Assembly (NCBI GenBank): GCA_021802775.1
Contig: JAJZRJ010000001.1
Span: 1 to 64,000, forward strand
Source: Deltaproteobacteria bacterium
Lineage (GTDB): Bacteria; Desulfobacterota; Desulfobulbia; Desulfobulbales; Desulfurivibrionaceae
DNA length: 64,000 nt
Direction of reading: 5' to 3'
Shown: piece by piece, positions 47,457 through 56,339 of the stretch
Layout of the letters: each line of letters starts with the position of its first letter
Numbering within the stretch: the stretch's first letter is position 1
The notes under the pieces: model-generated
What the model saw: the letters and a program-made list of their open reading frames with translations, nothing else
Databases searched by the model: none
What the model was told of the DNA's origin: nothing
Translations under genes and position numbers: made by a program

Positions 47457-47759
47457 TTACCCCTTTAACTCCGTGAGTTCATCGGCATAGACCGTCCGGC
47501 GGTTGCGGAACAAGGCCACCACCAGGCCAAGGCCGATGGCAGCTTCCGCCGCCGCGACGGCGATCACAAAAAAGGTCAGTATCGGACCACGCAGATCCCC
47601 CATATAATGACCCAAGGCGACGAGATTGAGATTGGCGGCATTGAGCATCAACTCAAGGGAAAGAAACATGAGGATCACGTTTCGCCGCGTCAAGAAGCCA
47701 TACACGCCGACGGAAAAAATCGCGGCGCTGAGCGTCAGATACCAGCTGATCGGCACCAT
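47457..47759 (-). CDS. nuoK: NADH-quinone oxidoreductase subunit K (locus 2)
   Basis: A 100-residue three-helix subunit with the key glutamates at Glu36 (FLSLELMLNAANLNLVAL) and Glu72 (AVAAAEAAIGLGLVV), the same positions as in E. coli NuoK. Starts 2 bases after nuoJ ends. Confidence 0.95.
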   Translation of the reverse strand: MVPISWYLTLSAAIFSVGVYGFLTRRNVILMFLSLELMLNAANLNLVALGHYMGDLRGPILTFFVIAVAAAEAAIGLGLVVALFRNRRTVYADELTELKG

Positions 47760-47761
47760 GG

Positions 47762-48328
47762 TTACGCCTCCCCCCGGGTGATGGAGGAACCGGCGGTTTC
47801 CCGGCCGGCCCCCTCTTGCGACTCCTCGCGTTTCGCCAGAACAATGCCGCCAACCACCGCGATCAGCAGGATGAGGCCGACGACCTCAAATGGCAGCAGA
47901 TAGCGGGTGAAAAGCTCCATGGCCAGCGCCCTGGTAAAGGTGGCCTCCTCGATCGCCGCGACAGGCCATGCCCCTTGCGGGCCGAGCGAGAAGGAACCAA
48001 AGGCGAAAAGCAGCATCAGGAACAGCGCGCCGGCCATGACTCCGCCGAGCGCGGGATGCTTGACAAAACGGGTAATACGCGCCTCCTGCTTGAGGTTGAC
48101 CAAGAAAACCACAAAGAGGTAAAGCACCAGCACGGCTCCCGCATAGACGACCACTTGCACGGCGGCCAGGAACTCCGCGTTGAGCGTCAGATAGATCCCG
48201 GCCATGTGGAAAAACATGGCCAGCACCATGAGCACGCTGTAAACCGAATTGCGCATGGTCACCGCGCCAAGGGACAACAAAACGATCACCGTGGCGAAAT
48301 AGAAAAAAAGAATCTGCTGCACCGTCAT
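47762..48328 (-). CDS. nuoJ: NADH-quinone oxidoreductase subunit J (locus 2)
   Basis: A 188-residue five-helix subunit: LTLNAEFLAAVQVVVYAGAVLVLYLFVVFLVNL is the pi-bulge helix region, followed by two helices and a polar tail (REESQEGAGRETAGSSITRGEA). Shares one base with the nuoI stop. Confidence 0.93.
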   Translation of the reverse strand: MTVQQILFFYFATVIVLLSLGAVTMRNSVYSVLMVLAMFFHMAGIYLTLNAEFLAAVQVVVYAGAVLVLYLFVVFLVNLKQEARITRFVKHPALGGVMAGALFLMLLFAFGSFSLGPQGAWPVAAIEEATFTRALAMELFTRYLLPFEVVGLILLIAVVGGIVLAKREESQEGAGRETAGSSITRGEA

Positions 48329-48978
48329 TACCGTTGCACTCCCTCAGCTAGAACCTCAGAGTCCTGCGACCGACAAAGCCGCCCCACCGGTTGCCCCGCC
48401 CGGGTCCATTCCTCTGGCACCTTCCGGCGCCGAGGCCCGGCCAACGTTGCCTCATCAACTCCTCGCGGCCGCCAGAAGGGATTGACGTAGGCGACGGGAT
48501 CATGGCCGCTTTCCTTGACAAAGGCATCCCAATTATTCAACAGCCGGCCGCGGTCAAAATAGTTGGTCTGCCGGTCATACGCCGAATACTCATACGACTC
48601 GGTCAACACGATGGCATTCACCGGACACACCTCCGCGCAATAGCCGCAGTAAATGCAGCGCAGCGCTTCGATATCGTAGCGGTCCACCACCCGGCGGCCG
48701 CTCCCCTCCTCTTCGTGATACCGGATATAAATGCATTGCGAGGGGCAGACCGTGGCACAGCGCAGGCAGGCCACGCAACTGCTCTCTCCGGTCTGCGGGT
48801 CGCGCACCAAGGCGTGCTTGCCGCGGAAGCCGAGGAACGGCTGGCGTTTTTCATCGGGATACTGACGGGTGACGGGTTTTGAAAAAAGCCGTTTGAGGGT
48901 CAAGGCCATGCCCTGCAAGATCTCGAACAGCAATACCGTTTCCAGCAGTGATCGTTTAGGTCGTGGTTGAATAAGCAT
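48328..48978 (-). CDS. nuoI: NADH-quinone oxidoreductase subunit I with C-terminal extension (locus 2)
   Basis: A 216-residue 8Fe subunit with ligands Cys68-71-74-78 and Cys108-111-114-118. The segment after the second cluster (ESYEYSAYDRQTNYFDRGRLLNNWD, residues about 125-150) is normal for longer NuoI, but a further 60 residues rich in Arg/Pro/Glu extend the C-terminus. With no NuoG here, this tail could be a docking surface; that is speculation. Confidence 0.93.
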   Translation of the reverse strand: MLIQPRPKRSLLETVLLFEILQGMALTLKRLFSKPVTRQYPDEKRQPFLGFRGKHALVRDPQTGESSCVACLRCATVCPSQCIYIRYHEEEGSGRRVVDRYDIEALRCIYCGYCAEVCPVNAIVLTESYEYSAYDRQTNYFDRGRLLNNWDAFVKESGHDPVAYVNPFWRPRGVDEATLAGPRRRKVPEEWTRAGQPVGRLCRSQDSEVLAEGVQR

Positions 48979-49004
48979 CGGAATCGTCCTTGCCTTGCTC
49001 TTGC

Positions 49005-49961
49005 TTAAAAAATCGTCTTTACGAATCCGGTCACCACGATATTGAGGAGCGCGAGCGGAATCAACACCTTCCAGCCGAGGCTCATCAACTGATCATAGCG
49101 ATAGCGGGGCAGCGTGGCCCGCAACCAGAAGTAAAAAAACATGATGCCGTAGATCTTGGCGGCAAACCAGAAGAACGGCACATGCGGTACGGCAAACGGC
49201 CCTGACCAGCCGCCCAGGAAACAGATGGTGGCAATGCTGGCCATGACCAGCATCCCGATATATTCAGCCATGAAAAACAGCGAAAAGCGAATGCCGCTGT
49301 ATTCCGTGAAGTAGCCGGCCACCAATTCGCTTTCCGCCTCGGGCAGGTCAAAGGGCGCTCGATTGGTCTCGGCCAGCATGGCCACCACGAACACGAAAAA
49401 ACCAAGGAATTGAGGGATGGCGTATATCCCGAACCGGCTTTGCTGCTGCGCCGCCACGATCTCGGAGAGATCGAGCGAGCCGGCCATCATCATCACCCCG
49501 ACCAGGCTAAGCCCCAGGGCAATCTCGTAGCTGATGACCTGAGACATGGACCGTAATCCGCCCAGGAAGGAAAACTTGGAGTTGGATGCCCACCCGGCCA
49601 GGACCACCCCGTAACTGGCCAGGGAACTCATGGCAAAAACGAACAGGAGCCCGATATTGATCTTCGCCAGCACCAGGCCGCTCGCAAAAGGCAGGACAGC
49701 GAGATTTGCCATGGCCGCCACGAGACAGATAATCGGGGCTGCATAGAAAAGCGTACGATCGGCGCAACCGGGAATGACATCTTCCTTGAAAAACAACTTG
49801 ATGCCATCGGCAATGGGCTGCAGCAGACCGAGCGGTCCCACGCGGGTCGGCCCCATGCGCACCTGCATGTGGCCAATGACCTTTCGTTCGAAATACGTCG
49901 CATAGGCGACATGGAGCAACACAACGCCTACCAATATGAGCATATGCACAACCAAAGCCAT
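49005..49961 (-). CDS. nuoH: NADH-quinone oxidoreductase subunit H (locus 2)
   Basis: A 318-residue eight-helix quinone-channel subunit: ATYFERKVIGHMQVRMGPTRVGPLGLLQPIADGIKLFFKED, LAETNRAPFDLPEAESELVAGYFTEYSGI and RATLPRYRYDQLMSLGWKVLIPLALLN are canonical. The ATG at 49961 was taken as the start because the first helix begins there; 29 further open codons upstream lack membrane character. Confidence 0.95.
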   Translation of the reverse strand: MALVVHMLILVGVVLLHVAYATYFERKVIGHMQVRMGPTRVGPLGLLQPIADGIKLFFKEDVIPGCADRTLFYAAPIICLVAAMANLAVLPFASGLVLAKINIGLLFVFAMSSLASYGVVLAGWASNSKFSFLGGLRSMSQVISYEIALGLSLVGVMMMAGSLDLSEIVAAQQQSRFGIYAIPQFLGFFVFVVAMLAETNRAPFDLPEAESELVAGYFTEYSGIRFSLFFMAEYIGMLVMASIATICFLGGWSGPFAVPHVPFFWFAAKIYGIMFFYFWLRATLPRYRYDQLMSLGWKVLIPLALLNIVVTGFVKTIF

Positions 49962-49992
49962 GGTATTCAGTGCTCCCTTTTCTCTTCCCGGC

Positions 49993-51216
49993 TCAACGAT
50001 CGCATTCGCCGAGCACGACATCCAGACTGCCGATAATGGCAATAACATCCGCCACCAACACCCCTTCGCACACCGTTGCCAATCCGCCGATATGAATATA
50101 GGAGGGCGACCGGATGTGCATCCGGTACGGACGGCCGCCGCCGTCGCTCACGAAATAAAAACCAAGCTCACCCTTGGAGCCCTCGATGGAGACATAGACA
50201 TCGCCTTCGGGGTACACATCGTTATTGGGCACCAGCTCGATGTAGCCGGTGGCGAGCGAGCTGCCGGCCATCGGCTGGCGCGGCCGCGCCAGCGGCATCA
50301 CCAGGTCGGGGGCATTGTCGGCCACAATGGCGCCCGGCGGCAACTGCTCCAGACATTGACGGATAATGAGGGCCGACTGCCGCAGTTCCTCCATGCGGCA
50401 GCGATACCGGTCGTAGACATCGCCGTTCACGCCGATGGGCACCTCAAATTGCACTTTGTCATAGGCACAGTAGGGCCGATGCTTCCTGACATCGTAATCC
50501 ACCCCGGAGGCACGCAAAGAGGGGCCGGTAAATCCGAGCTGGACCGCCTGCTCGGCGGAGACGCAGCCGATGCCCTTGGTCCGCTTGAGCCAGATCCGGT
50601 TGGTGTCGATGAGTGTTTCATATTCCGCGATGCGGGAAGGGAATTCCTCCACAAAGCGGGCAAGTTTCTCCATGGCCCGCGCAGTCACGTCCTGGCGGAC
50701 ACCGCCGATGCGGGTATAGGTGGTGGTCAACCGGGCACCGCTCAACTCTTCGAAAAGATCGAGCAGAAGGCCGCGTTCACGGAAACAATAGAGAAACACG
50801 GTCATTGCCCCGATATCGAGGGCATGGGTGGCGAGCCACAGCAAATGGCCGGTGATGCGGGCCATTTCAGCCACCATCGTGCGGATGTACTGCGCCCGCA
50901 ACGGAACCTCGATTCGCAGCAGCGCTTCGACAGCCACGCAGTACCCGACGTTGTTGGCCATGGCGCTGATGTAATCGAGCCGGTCGGTCAACGGCAGGAA
51001 CTGGGCGTAGGTCTTGTTTTCGGCGATCTTTTCAAAACCGCGGTGCAGATAGCCGGCGTCCGGATCGCAGCGGACCACGGTTTCCCCGTCCATCCACAGG
51101 TTCAATTTAAGTACTCCGTGGGTGGCTGGATGCTGCGGCCCCATCTGCACGGTAAAGAGCTCGCTCTCACCGTCGCGCACCGGCACCGCCAGGTTGCGAA
51201 ACTCGGTTCCCATCAT
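49993..51216 (-). CDS. nuoD: NADH-quinone oxidoreductase subunit D (locus 2)
   Basis: A 407-residue 49-kDa subunit with the standard quinone-site features: VQMGPQHPATHGVLKLNLWMDGE, GYLHRGFEKIAENKTYAQFLPLTDRLDYISAM, and the closing IIGSLDVVLGECDR. It is the bacterial-canonical form, unlike NuoD of locus 1. Its first ATG overlaps the nuoC stop (51213-51216). Confidence 0.96.
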   Translation of the reverse strand: MMGTEFRNLAVPVRDGESELFTVQMGPQHPATHGVLKLNLWMDGETVVRCDPDAGYLHRGFEKIAENKTYAQFLPLTDRLDYISAMANNVGYCVAVEALLRIEVPLRAQYIRTMVAEMARITGHLLWLATHALDIGAMTVFLYCFRERGLLLDLFEELSGARLTTTYTRIGGVRQDVTARAMEKLARFVEEFPSRIAEYETLIDTNRIWLKRTKGIGCVSAEQAVQLGFTGPSLRASGVDYDVRKHRPYCAYDKVQFEVPIGVNGDVYDRYRCRMEELRQSALIIRQCLEQLPPGAIVADNAPDLVMPLARPRQPMAGSSLATGYIELVPNNDVYPEGDVYVSIEGSKGELGFYFVSDGGGRPYRMHIRSPSYIHIGGLATVCEGVLVADVIAIIGSLDVVLGECDR

Positions 51217-51794
51217 TTTTTTGCCTCGTTAGCGCCCGCTTTCGCTTGGTTGCTCAACATGTCGCTATAAAAATCGAAGCGGCTCAGTTCGCGGGACAAC
51301 TCCTTCAACTGAACATACCCCTGCCACTCCTGTTCCGCCGGCAATCGCAGGGGGTAGGTCTTGCGCAAAGGATAGCCTTCCCACCCCTCTGGCAGCAGGA
51401 TGCGCCGCAAGTCCGGGTGGCCATCGAAGACAATGCCTAACAGGTCGAAGCACTCCCGTTCAAGCCAATCGGCGCCACGCCACAGACAGGTAACGGAATC
51501 GATGCGACAATCATCAGCCGGCACCCTGGCCCGCAACCTGATCATATGCCGCAGCGGGATGGAACAGAGGTTGTACACCACCTCGTAGGTTCCGTTTTTC
51601 GCCACGTAGTCAACGCCGCAAAGCGCCAACAGATGATCCATCCGCAGTTCGGGCTCATCCTTGAGCCAGCGGCACATTGCGCCAATCTGCTCCCGCGCGA
51701 CAATCACACCGACCTGGCCGCGACTTTCGACCACCTCGATGACCTCGGCGGGAAACTGATTCTTGATTTTTTCTGCTATCGCCAACGGCTCCAT
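51213..51794 (-). CDS. nuoC: NADH-quinone oxidoreductase subunit C (locus 2)
   Basis: A 193-residue 30-kDa subunit of normal length: [72 protein letters not shown]. There is no low-complexity insertion of the kind found in locus 1. The ATG at 51794 follows GGGAGAG and overlaps the nuoB end by 19 bases. Confidence 0.94.
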   Translation of the reverse strand: MEPLAIAEKIKNQFPAEVIEVVESRGQVGVIVAREQIGAMCRWLKDEPELRMDHLLALCGVDYVAKNGTYEVVYNLCSIPLRHMIRLRARVPADDCRIDSVTCLWRGADWLERECFDLLGIVFDGHPDLRRILLPEGWEGYPLRKTYPLRLPAEQEWQGYVQLKELSRELSRFDFYSDMLSNQAKAGANEAKK

Positions 51795-52297
51795 CGCCAA
51801 TGCTCTCCCATGATCTTATCCTGAAGGCGCATCAGGCCTTCCATCAACGCCTCCGGGCGGGGTGGACAGCCCGGCACATAGACATCCACCGGCAAAAATT
51901 CATCACAACCCTGCACCACGGCGTAGGAATTGAAGACACCGCCGCTGCAGGCGCAACTACCCATGGCCACCACATAACGGGGCTCCGGCATCTGGTCGTA
52001 TACCCGGCGCACCACCGGCGCCATTTTTTTCGACACGGTACCGGCCACCACCAAGGCATCGGATTGCCGCGGACTGGCCCGGAAAATCATGCCGAAGCGA
52101 TCCAGGTCATGATAGCTTGCCCCCGCGTCCATCATCTCAATGGCGCAGCAGGCAAGGCCAAAAGTGGCGGGCCAGACGGAGCCGGCCCGCCCCCAGTTTA
52201 CCAGCTTATCGAGCGCCATGATGAATGCATTGGCGCCGGGAATCATCTTGACCCCCTTTTCGATTTCAACAAGTTCGACCTGGTTTACTTCTCCCAC
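51776..52297 (-). CDS. nuoB: NADH-quinone oxidoreductase subunit B (locus 2)
   Basis: A 173-residue N2-cluster subunit with ligands Cys50-Cys51 ([10 protein letters not shown]), Cys115 (GSCACSGG) and Cys144 (PGCPPRPE). Overlaps nuoA by 13 bases. Confidence 0.95.
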   Translation of the reverse strand: MGEVNQVELVEIEKGVKMIPGANAFIMALDKLVNWGRAGSVWPATFGLACCAIEMMDAGASYHDLDRFGMIFRASPRQSDALVVAGTVSKKMAPVVRRVYDQMPEPRYVVAMGSCACSGGVFNSYAVVQGCDEFLPVDVYVPGCPPRPEALMEGLMRLQDKIMGEHWRWSRWR

Positions 52298-52659
52298 TGC
52301 AATGCTCCCTTTTTCCAGGCATAAAGATATCCGACCAGCAGAAGGCCGATGAAAATCACCATCTCGACAAAGGCGAAGACCCCAAGCGCATCAAAAACCA
52401 CGGCCCAGGGATAGAGGAATATCGCCTCCACGTCGAAGACCACAAAGAGAATGGCGATAAGGTAAAATTTCACGTTGAACGGAAAGCGCGGCGCTTCCGA
52501 AGGCGGGTTGCCCGATTCATAGGCAGCCAGCTTTTCAGCATAGGGTCGTCGCAATCTGAAAAACCTGCCCACAAACAGGGTTATCCCGCCAAAAGCCAGA
52601 GCAAAGAGCAAAATAAGGCCTATGGCGAGATAATCGAAGGGAAGATAACTGCCCGGCAT
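52285..52659 (-). CDS. nuoA: NADH-quinone oxidoreductase subunit A (locus 2)
   Basis: A 124-residue three-helix subunit: [47 protein letters not shown] is the NuoA signature; the loop has YESGNPP where the canonical form has YECGxxP, so the loop Cys present in locus 1 is replaced by Ser. It starts 29 bases after the ferredoxin gene ends, close enough for one transcript. Confidence 0.94.
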   Translation of the reverse strand: MPGSYLPFDYLAIGLILLFALAFGGITLFVGRFFRLRRPYAEKLAAYESGNPPSEAPRFPFNVKFYLIAILFVVFDVEAIFLYPWAVVFDALGVFAFVEMVIFIGLLLVGYLYAWKKGALQWEK

Positions 52660-52688
52660 AAGTTAACCTGCTTACCTAATTCTTTTAG

Positions 52689-53195
52689 TTACGCCTTCAG
52701 GCGCAGGATGTTTTCGGCAAACCGCTGCCGTTTTTCTTTCGAGGCCTCATCCGGCCGCTCGAAACTCAGGCAACCGGTGGTGCACTTGGTGACGCAGGCC
52801 GGCTCCAGACCCTCCTCGATGCGGTCTTTGCAGAGGTCGCATTTGCCGACTCGGCCGGTCTGCAAGTTCCACTGGGGCACCCCCCAGGGGCAGGCGGTCA
52901 TGCAGGCCTTGCAACCCACGCAGAGATTGGCATCGACAAAGACAATGCCGTCCTTCTGGCGCCGCTGCATGGCGCCGGTCGGGCAGGCCGCCACGCACCA
53001 CGGCTGCTCGCAATGGAAACAGGCCATATAGACAAAGTCGGTGACCGGAACATTCTTGACATTACGCGGCCCCACCTGCATCATCTTGCAATAGGAAGAG
53101 CCGTCCGGAACGGAGTTCTTGGTTTTGCAATGCGTCTCGCAGGCTCGACAGCCGATGCACCGTTTAATATCCTGTGTTACGTAATATTTACTCAT
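52689..53195 (-). CDS. Four-cluster ferredoxin subunit, PsrB/PhsB/HybA-like
   Basis: A 168-residue protein with 16 cysteines set for four [4Fe-4S] clusters: Cys13-16-19-23, Cys59-62-67-71, Cys92-95-98-102 and Cys119-122-134-138. This is the electron-transfer beta subunit of complex-iron-sulfur molybdoenzymes. There is no signal peptide or membrane segment, so it should be cytoplasmic or carried by a partner. It follows the catalytic subunit by 16 bases and precedes nuoA by 29. A membrane anchor (NrfD/PsrC-like) that would normally come next is absent; complex I genes come instead. Confidence 0.88.
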   Translation of the reverse strand: MSKYYVTQDIKRCIGCRACETHCKTKNSVPDGSSYCKMMQVGPRNVKNVPVTDFVYMACFHCEQPWCVAACPTGAMQRRQKDGIVFVDANLCVGCKACMTACPWGVPQWNLQTGRVGKCDLCKDRIEEGLEPACVTKCTTGCLSFERPDEASKEKRQRFAENILRLKA

Positions 53196-53211
53196 GGTCT
53201 CAACTCTCCCC

Positions 53212-55302
53212 TTAGCTTGCTGGTTGAACATTAACAAAACATTCCAGCAGGGTTACACCACCGCCGGCTTTGTCCCATTCCGACAACAGGCCTTTTGCGA
53301 AAATCTGATCAGCCAAGCCTTTGCCGTACGCCCTGGTCTGGGCGGGAACGGTCCGGCCAAAGCCGTGCAACATGAACACCACATCAGGATGGATAAAATC
53401 GGTTACATACGCCCGGATCTTGCCGCGGGCCGCGTCATTGCTCACCTCCACCATGGCGCCGTCCTTGATGCCTCGCTTGGCGGCTTCCTTGGTGTTGATC
53501 CACAAGACATTCTCCTTTAAAAGTTCATGGAGAGCCGGGTTGTTGGTGCTCTGGCCGTGGGCCTGATACCCGCAGCGGCCGTGCGTCAAGCGCAATGAAC
53601 CTTCAGGCCCGGTGCTCGGTTTTTCATAAGGCTTGAAGGAAGGCACCCCCGCCTTCTCCATGACGCTTGAAACAAGCTCGATCTTGCCGGAAGGAGTCGG
53701 GAACTTGAGACCATCCTTTCTGTCCATCCAGATGGGATCTTTGGCAAGAGAGACAAAACCCTTGGCGTCGAAGTCCCCGATCTTCACGTCGGTATCCTTG
53801 AGCTGATAATTCCAGATATCCTCAATGGTCTCGAAGGGGAAGAGGTCACCCTTGCCAAGGCGTTTGAGCAACTCTTTGACAATCCACCACATGGGTTTGG
53901 TGTCGTAGAGAGGCTCAACGGCCTTCTGGCGCCGGTAAAAGGCAGGCTTCAGGCCACTGACCGCCTGGAGGATGTTATCCCGCTCAAGGTAGGTGGCTTC
54001 CGGCAGGATGACATCGGCATGCCAAGCGGTTTCGCTGTAATTCACATCGATGGACACCAGCAGATCGAGATTTTCAAAGATCCTTTTCTGTTCCTCGGGA
54101 TCCGGATTTGCCAACAGCGGGTCATGGCGATAGGCAAAGTAGGCCTTCACCGGATAAGGCTTTCCGGTCTCGATGCAGGGATAGAGCAGATGAATCAGGC
54201 CGGGACCGGCGTCAATATGCTTGATTTCGGTACCCACGCCGTCGCAACGTGGATCCGTGGGCTTGGGCATGAGATCGACAAGGGTTTTCAATCCTTTTCT
54301 GCCGGCGGCACCGGGACCCTTGGCAAACCACATACCACCCGGCATCTCGACAGATCCGAGCAGGACATTGATGATGACCGCCATGCGGCTGGCATAAAGC
54401 GAATCCGGATACCGGGAGTTCATCCAGCCGCCATGGAAAATAACATGGGGCGCATCCTCGGCAACCTCCTGGCAGAAGGCCACAATCTCCTCGGCGGGTA
54501 TCTCGGTCTCCTGCTCGGCCCATTCGGGGGTATAAGGCTTGACGAATTCGGCCAGCTGCGGAAAGCCGGTGGTCCAGCGGGTAACAAAATCCTTATCGTA
54601 AAGGTCGCGCTTGATAAGGGTATGAATGATGGCCAGATTCAACGCATAATCGGTTCCCGGCTTGATCCGCCAGTAGCGCGTGGCCTTGCCGGCGGTCACC
54701 GATGCCCGGGGGTCGATATAGGTCATCTTGGCGCCTTTGGCCAGGCCTTCGGTTACCGCCTTGACCTCTTTCACCATGATGGATTCGACAATATTACGTC
54801 CGTAGAACACCATGTGCTTCGTATTCTTATAATCGTACTTCACCGCGCCACGCCCGTAACCCAGCAGGTTTTTCACGGCATGGTGGGCATTGCGCTCACA
54901 GGTGGCGCCATGGGTAAAATAATTGGGCGACCCCACGGCCCGCAAAAAGGCCTTGGTCAGATCATTATAGGGGCCCCCACGGTCACTCAGAGCGATGGCC
55001 TTGCCGCCATGCTTTTCCATGATGGTCTTGAGCTTGCCGGCCACGTGGTCAAGCGCCTCGTCCCAGGAGACGATTTTCCATTGCCCCGCGCCTCTCGGTC
55101 CCACACGGATCATCGGCGCCTGTGGTCTTTCGTGATCATATTCAAGGGCAATACCCGATGCGCCTTTGGCACAGAGACTGCGCCCCATGGCCGCATCATT
55201 GGGATTACCCTCGATCCAGACCACCTTGCCATTCTCTACCTCGACACGGATCGGGCAGCGCACCGCGCACATCCCGCAAATACTGTAGACACTTTTTTTC
55301 AT
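53212..55302 (-). CDS. Molybdopterin oxidoreductase, PsrA/PhsA-like catalytic subunit
   Basis: A 696-residue member of the DMSO-reductase family. Ligands of the first iron-sulfur cluster are Cys9-12-16 and Cys44 (CGMCAVRCP...CAKG). The putative Mo ligand is Cys135 in HGATCERNAHHA, the position used by polysulfide and thiosulfate reductases. Cofactor-binding stretches such as FYGRNIVES, YIDPRASVTAGKA and ILPEATYLERDN follow, and the C-terminal barrel (LRLTHGRCGYQAHGQSTNNPALHE) is complete. PsrA and PhsA are exported by Tat, but this protein begins directly at the cluster (MKKSVYSICGMC), so it should stay in the cytoplasm. The substrate cannot be read from sequence; polysulfide, thiosulfate or tetrathionate are candidates. 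ATG chosen at 55302, 8 bases from AAGGAGG. Confidence 0.85.
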   Translation of the reverse strand: MKKSVYSICGMCAVRCPIRVEVENGKVVWIEGNPNDAAMGRSLCAKGASGIALEYDHERPQAPMIRVGPRGAGQWKIVSWDEALDHVAGKLKTIMEKHGGKAIALSDRGGPYNDLTKAFLRAVGSPNYFTHGATCERNAHHAVKNLLGYGRGAVKYDYKNTKHMVFYGRNIVESIMVKEVKAVTEGLAKGAKMTYIDPRASVTAGKATRYWRIKPGTDYALNLAIIHTLIKRDLYDKDFVTRWTTGFPQLAEFVKPYTPEWAEQETEIPAEEIVAFCQEVAEDAPHVIFHGGWMNSRYPDSLYASRMAVIINVLLGSVEMPGGMWFAKGPGAAGRKGLKTLVDLMPKPTDPRCDGVGTEIKHIDAGPGLIHLLYPCIETGKPYPVKAYFAYRHDPLLANPDPEEQKRIFENLDLLVSIDVNYSETAWHADVILPEATYLERDNILQAVSGLKPAFYRRQKAVEPLYDTKPMWWIVKELLKRLGKGDLFPFETIEDIWNYQLKDTDVKIGDFDAKGFVSLAKDPIWMDRKDGLKFPTPSGKIELVSSVMEKAGVPSFKPYEKPSTGPEGSLRLTHGRCGYQAHGQSTNNPALHELLKENVLWINTKEAAKRGIKDGAMVEVSNDAARGKIRAYVTDFIHPDVVFMLHGFGRTVPAQTRAYGKGLADQIFAKGLLSEWDKAGGGVTLLECFVNVQPAS

Positions 55303-55424
55303 CACCACGACCTCCTTGATCCTCGCTTGCCAGTTCCCTTACCAGGGGAAATCATATGCACCAATCGCCTCTCGTCCCAGCCCGGTTTTCCCGGCGGCCA
55401 GGCAACAATTCTCGTCCGGCCCCA

Positions 55425-55784
55425 TTACGCCGCCAGGGCTTTCGCAACCTTTTCCTCCAGTTCTTCCTTGTCGATGGGCTTCACACAATACTCCGACGCT
55501 CCGAGCTGCAAAGCGAGACGCGCCGTCTCGATAGTAGGATAACCGGTCAACATGATCGCCCGGATCGCCGGGTCCACCTTTTTCAATTCCTCCAAGATCT
55601 CGATCCCGCTCATCTTCTTCAGCTTGATGTCGAGGATGGCGAGATCGACCTTATGCTGCCGCGCATAGGCGAGAGCATCCTCCTCCTCCGTAAACACGGC
55701 AACTTCATGGCCTTTCTTGCTGAGAATCCGCTGCACCAGGACTGCCGCATCGACAACATCGTCCAAGGCAAGAATGAACGCCAT
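55425..55784 (-). CDS. Single-domain response regulator, paralogue of the 61.8 kb receiver
   Basis: A 119-residue stand-alone receiver: acidic pair Asp8-Asp9 in ILALDDVVDAAVLVQ, phosphoacceptor Asp52 (LAILDIKLKKMSG), Thr80 and Lys102 (CVKPIDKEELEEKV). It has no output domain. It closely resembles the receiver at 61833-62231 over its whole length, including the shared LDDV(V/L)DAA and GYPT motifs. It lies between the TauE genes and the molybdoenzyme gene, about 120 bases from the latter. Confidence 0.9.
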   Translation of the reverse strand: MAFILALDDVVDAAVLVQRILSKKGHEVAVFTEEEDALAYARQHKVDLAILDIKLKKMSGIEILEELKKVDPAIRAIMLTGYPTIETARLALQLGASEYCVKPIDKEELEEKVAKALAA

Positions 55785-55937
55785 CAGTTTTCTCTCCACC
55801 GGCAGGGGTGGGAGCACGCCGACCAGCCTTCCCCGAGGGTAGGAGGGAAGACCGGCCGGCGGTGGGGCACACACGCTCCTTGAAAAAGCCCCGGGGGGGA
55901 ATCTAGAACCAACACCGACAACCAGTACGGCCTTTTT

Positions 55938-56327
55938 TCAATATACGCCCAGCAGATTGAGGGCGAGCAGCGCCAACCCCGCGCAGGCAACGCGCTTGAC
56001 TATAATGGGGCTCAACTTCTTGGCGATCTGGGGGCCGATGTAGCCGCCCAAGAGCGCGGCCGGGAACATGGCCAGGAAAAAGACCAGATCAAAGTTACCG
56101 AACTGCATGTGCCGGACGGTGCCCATGGCGGTGTTGAAAAAAATGGCAAGCAGAGAACTGCCCACCACGATGTACATGGGCAACCCCATGGCAACGGTCA
56201 TCAGCGGCACCATGAAGGGCCCGCCACCAAAGCCGAACATGGAAGACATGATGGCGATGAGAAAACCGCCGGTGCATCCGACAATCATATTGGCCTCGAA
56301 CTCATGGCCCCAGAATTCTACTTTCAT
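55938..56327 (-). CDS. C-terminal half of a split TauE/SafE permease
   Basis: A 129-residue membrane protein with four predicted helices, starting EFEANMIVGCTGGFLIAIMSSMFGFGGGPFMVPLMTVAMG, which is the GxGGG repeat that begins each half of TauE/SafE exporters. A full TauE is about 250 residues with two such repeats; this gene provides one. The preceding gene provides the other. TauE-type proteins export sulfite, sulfoacetate or other small sulfur anions, or in some cases import. The gap between the two genes is 12 bases. Confidence 0.85.
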   Translation of the reverse strand: MKVEFWGHEFEANMIVGCTGGFLIAIMSSMFGFGGGPFMVPLMTVAMGLPMYIVVGSSLLAIFFNTAMGTVRHMQFGNFDLVFFLAMFPAALLGGYIGPQIAKKLSPIIVKRVACAGLALLALNLLGVY

Positions 56328-56339
56328 GGTCGTCCCTCC

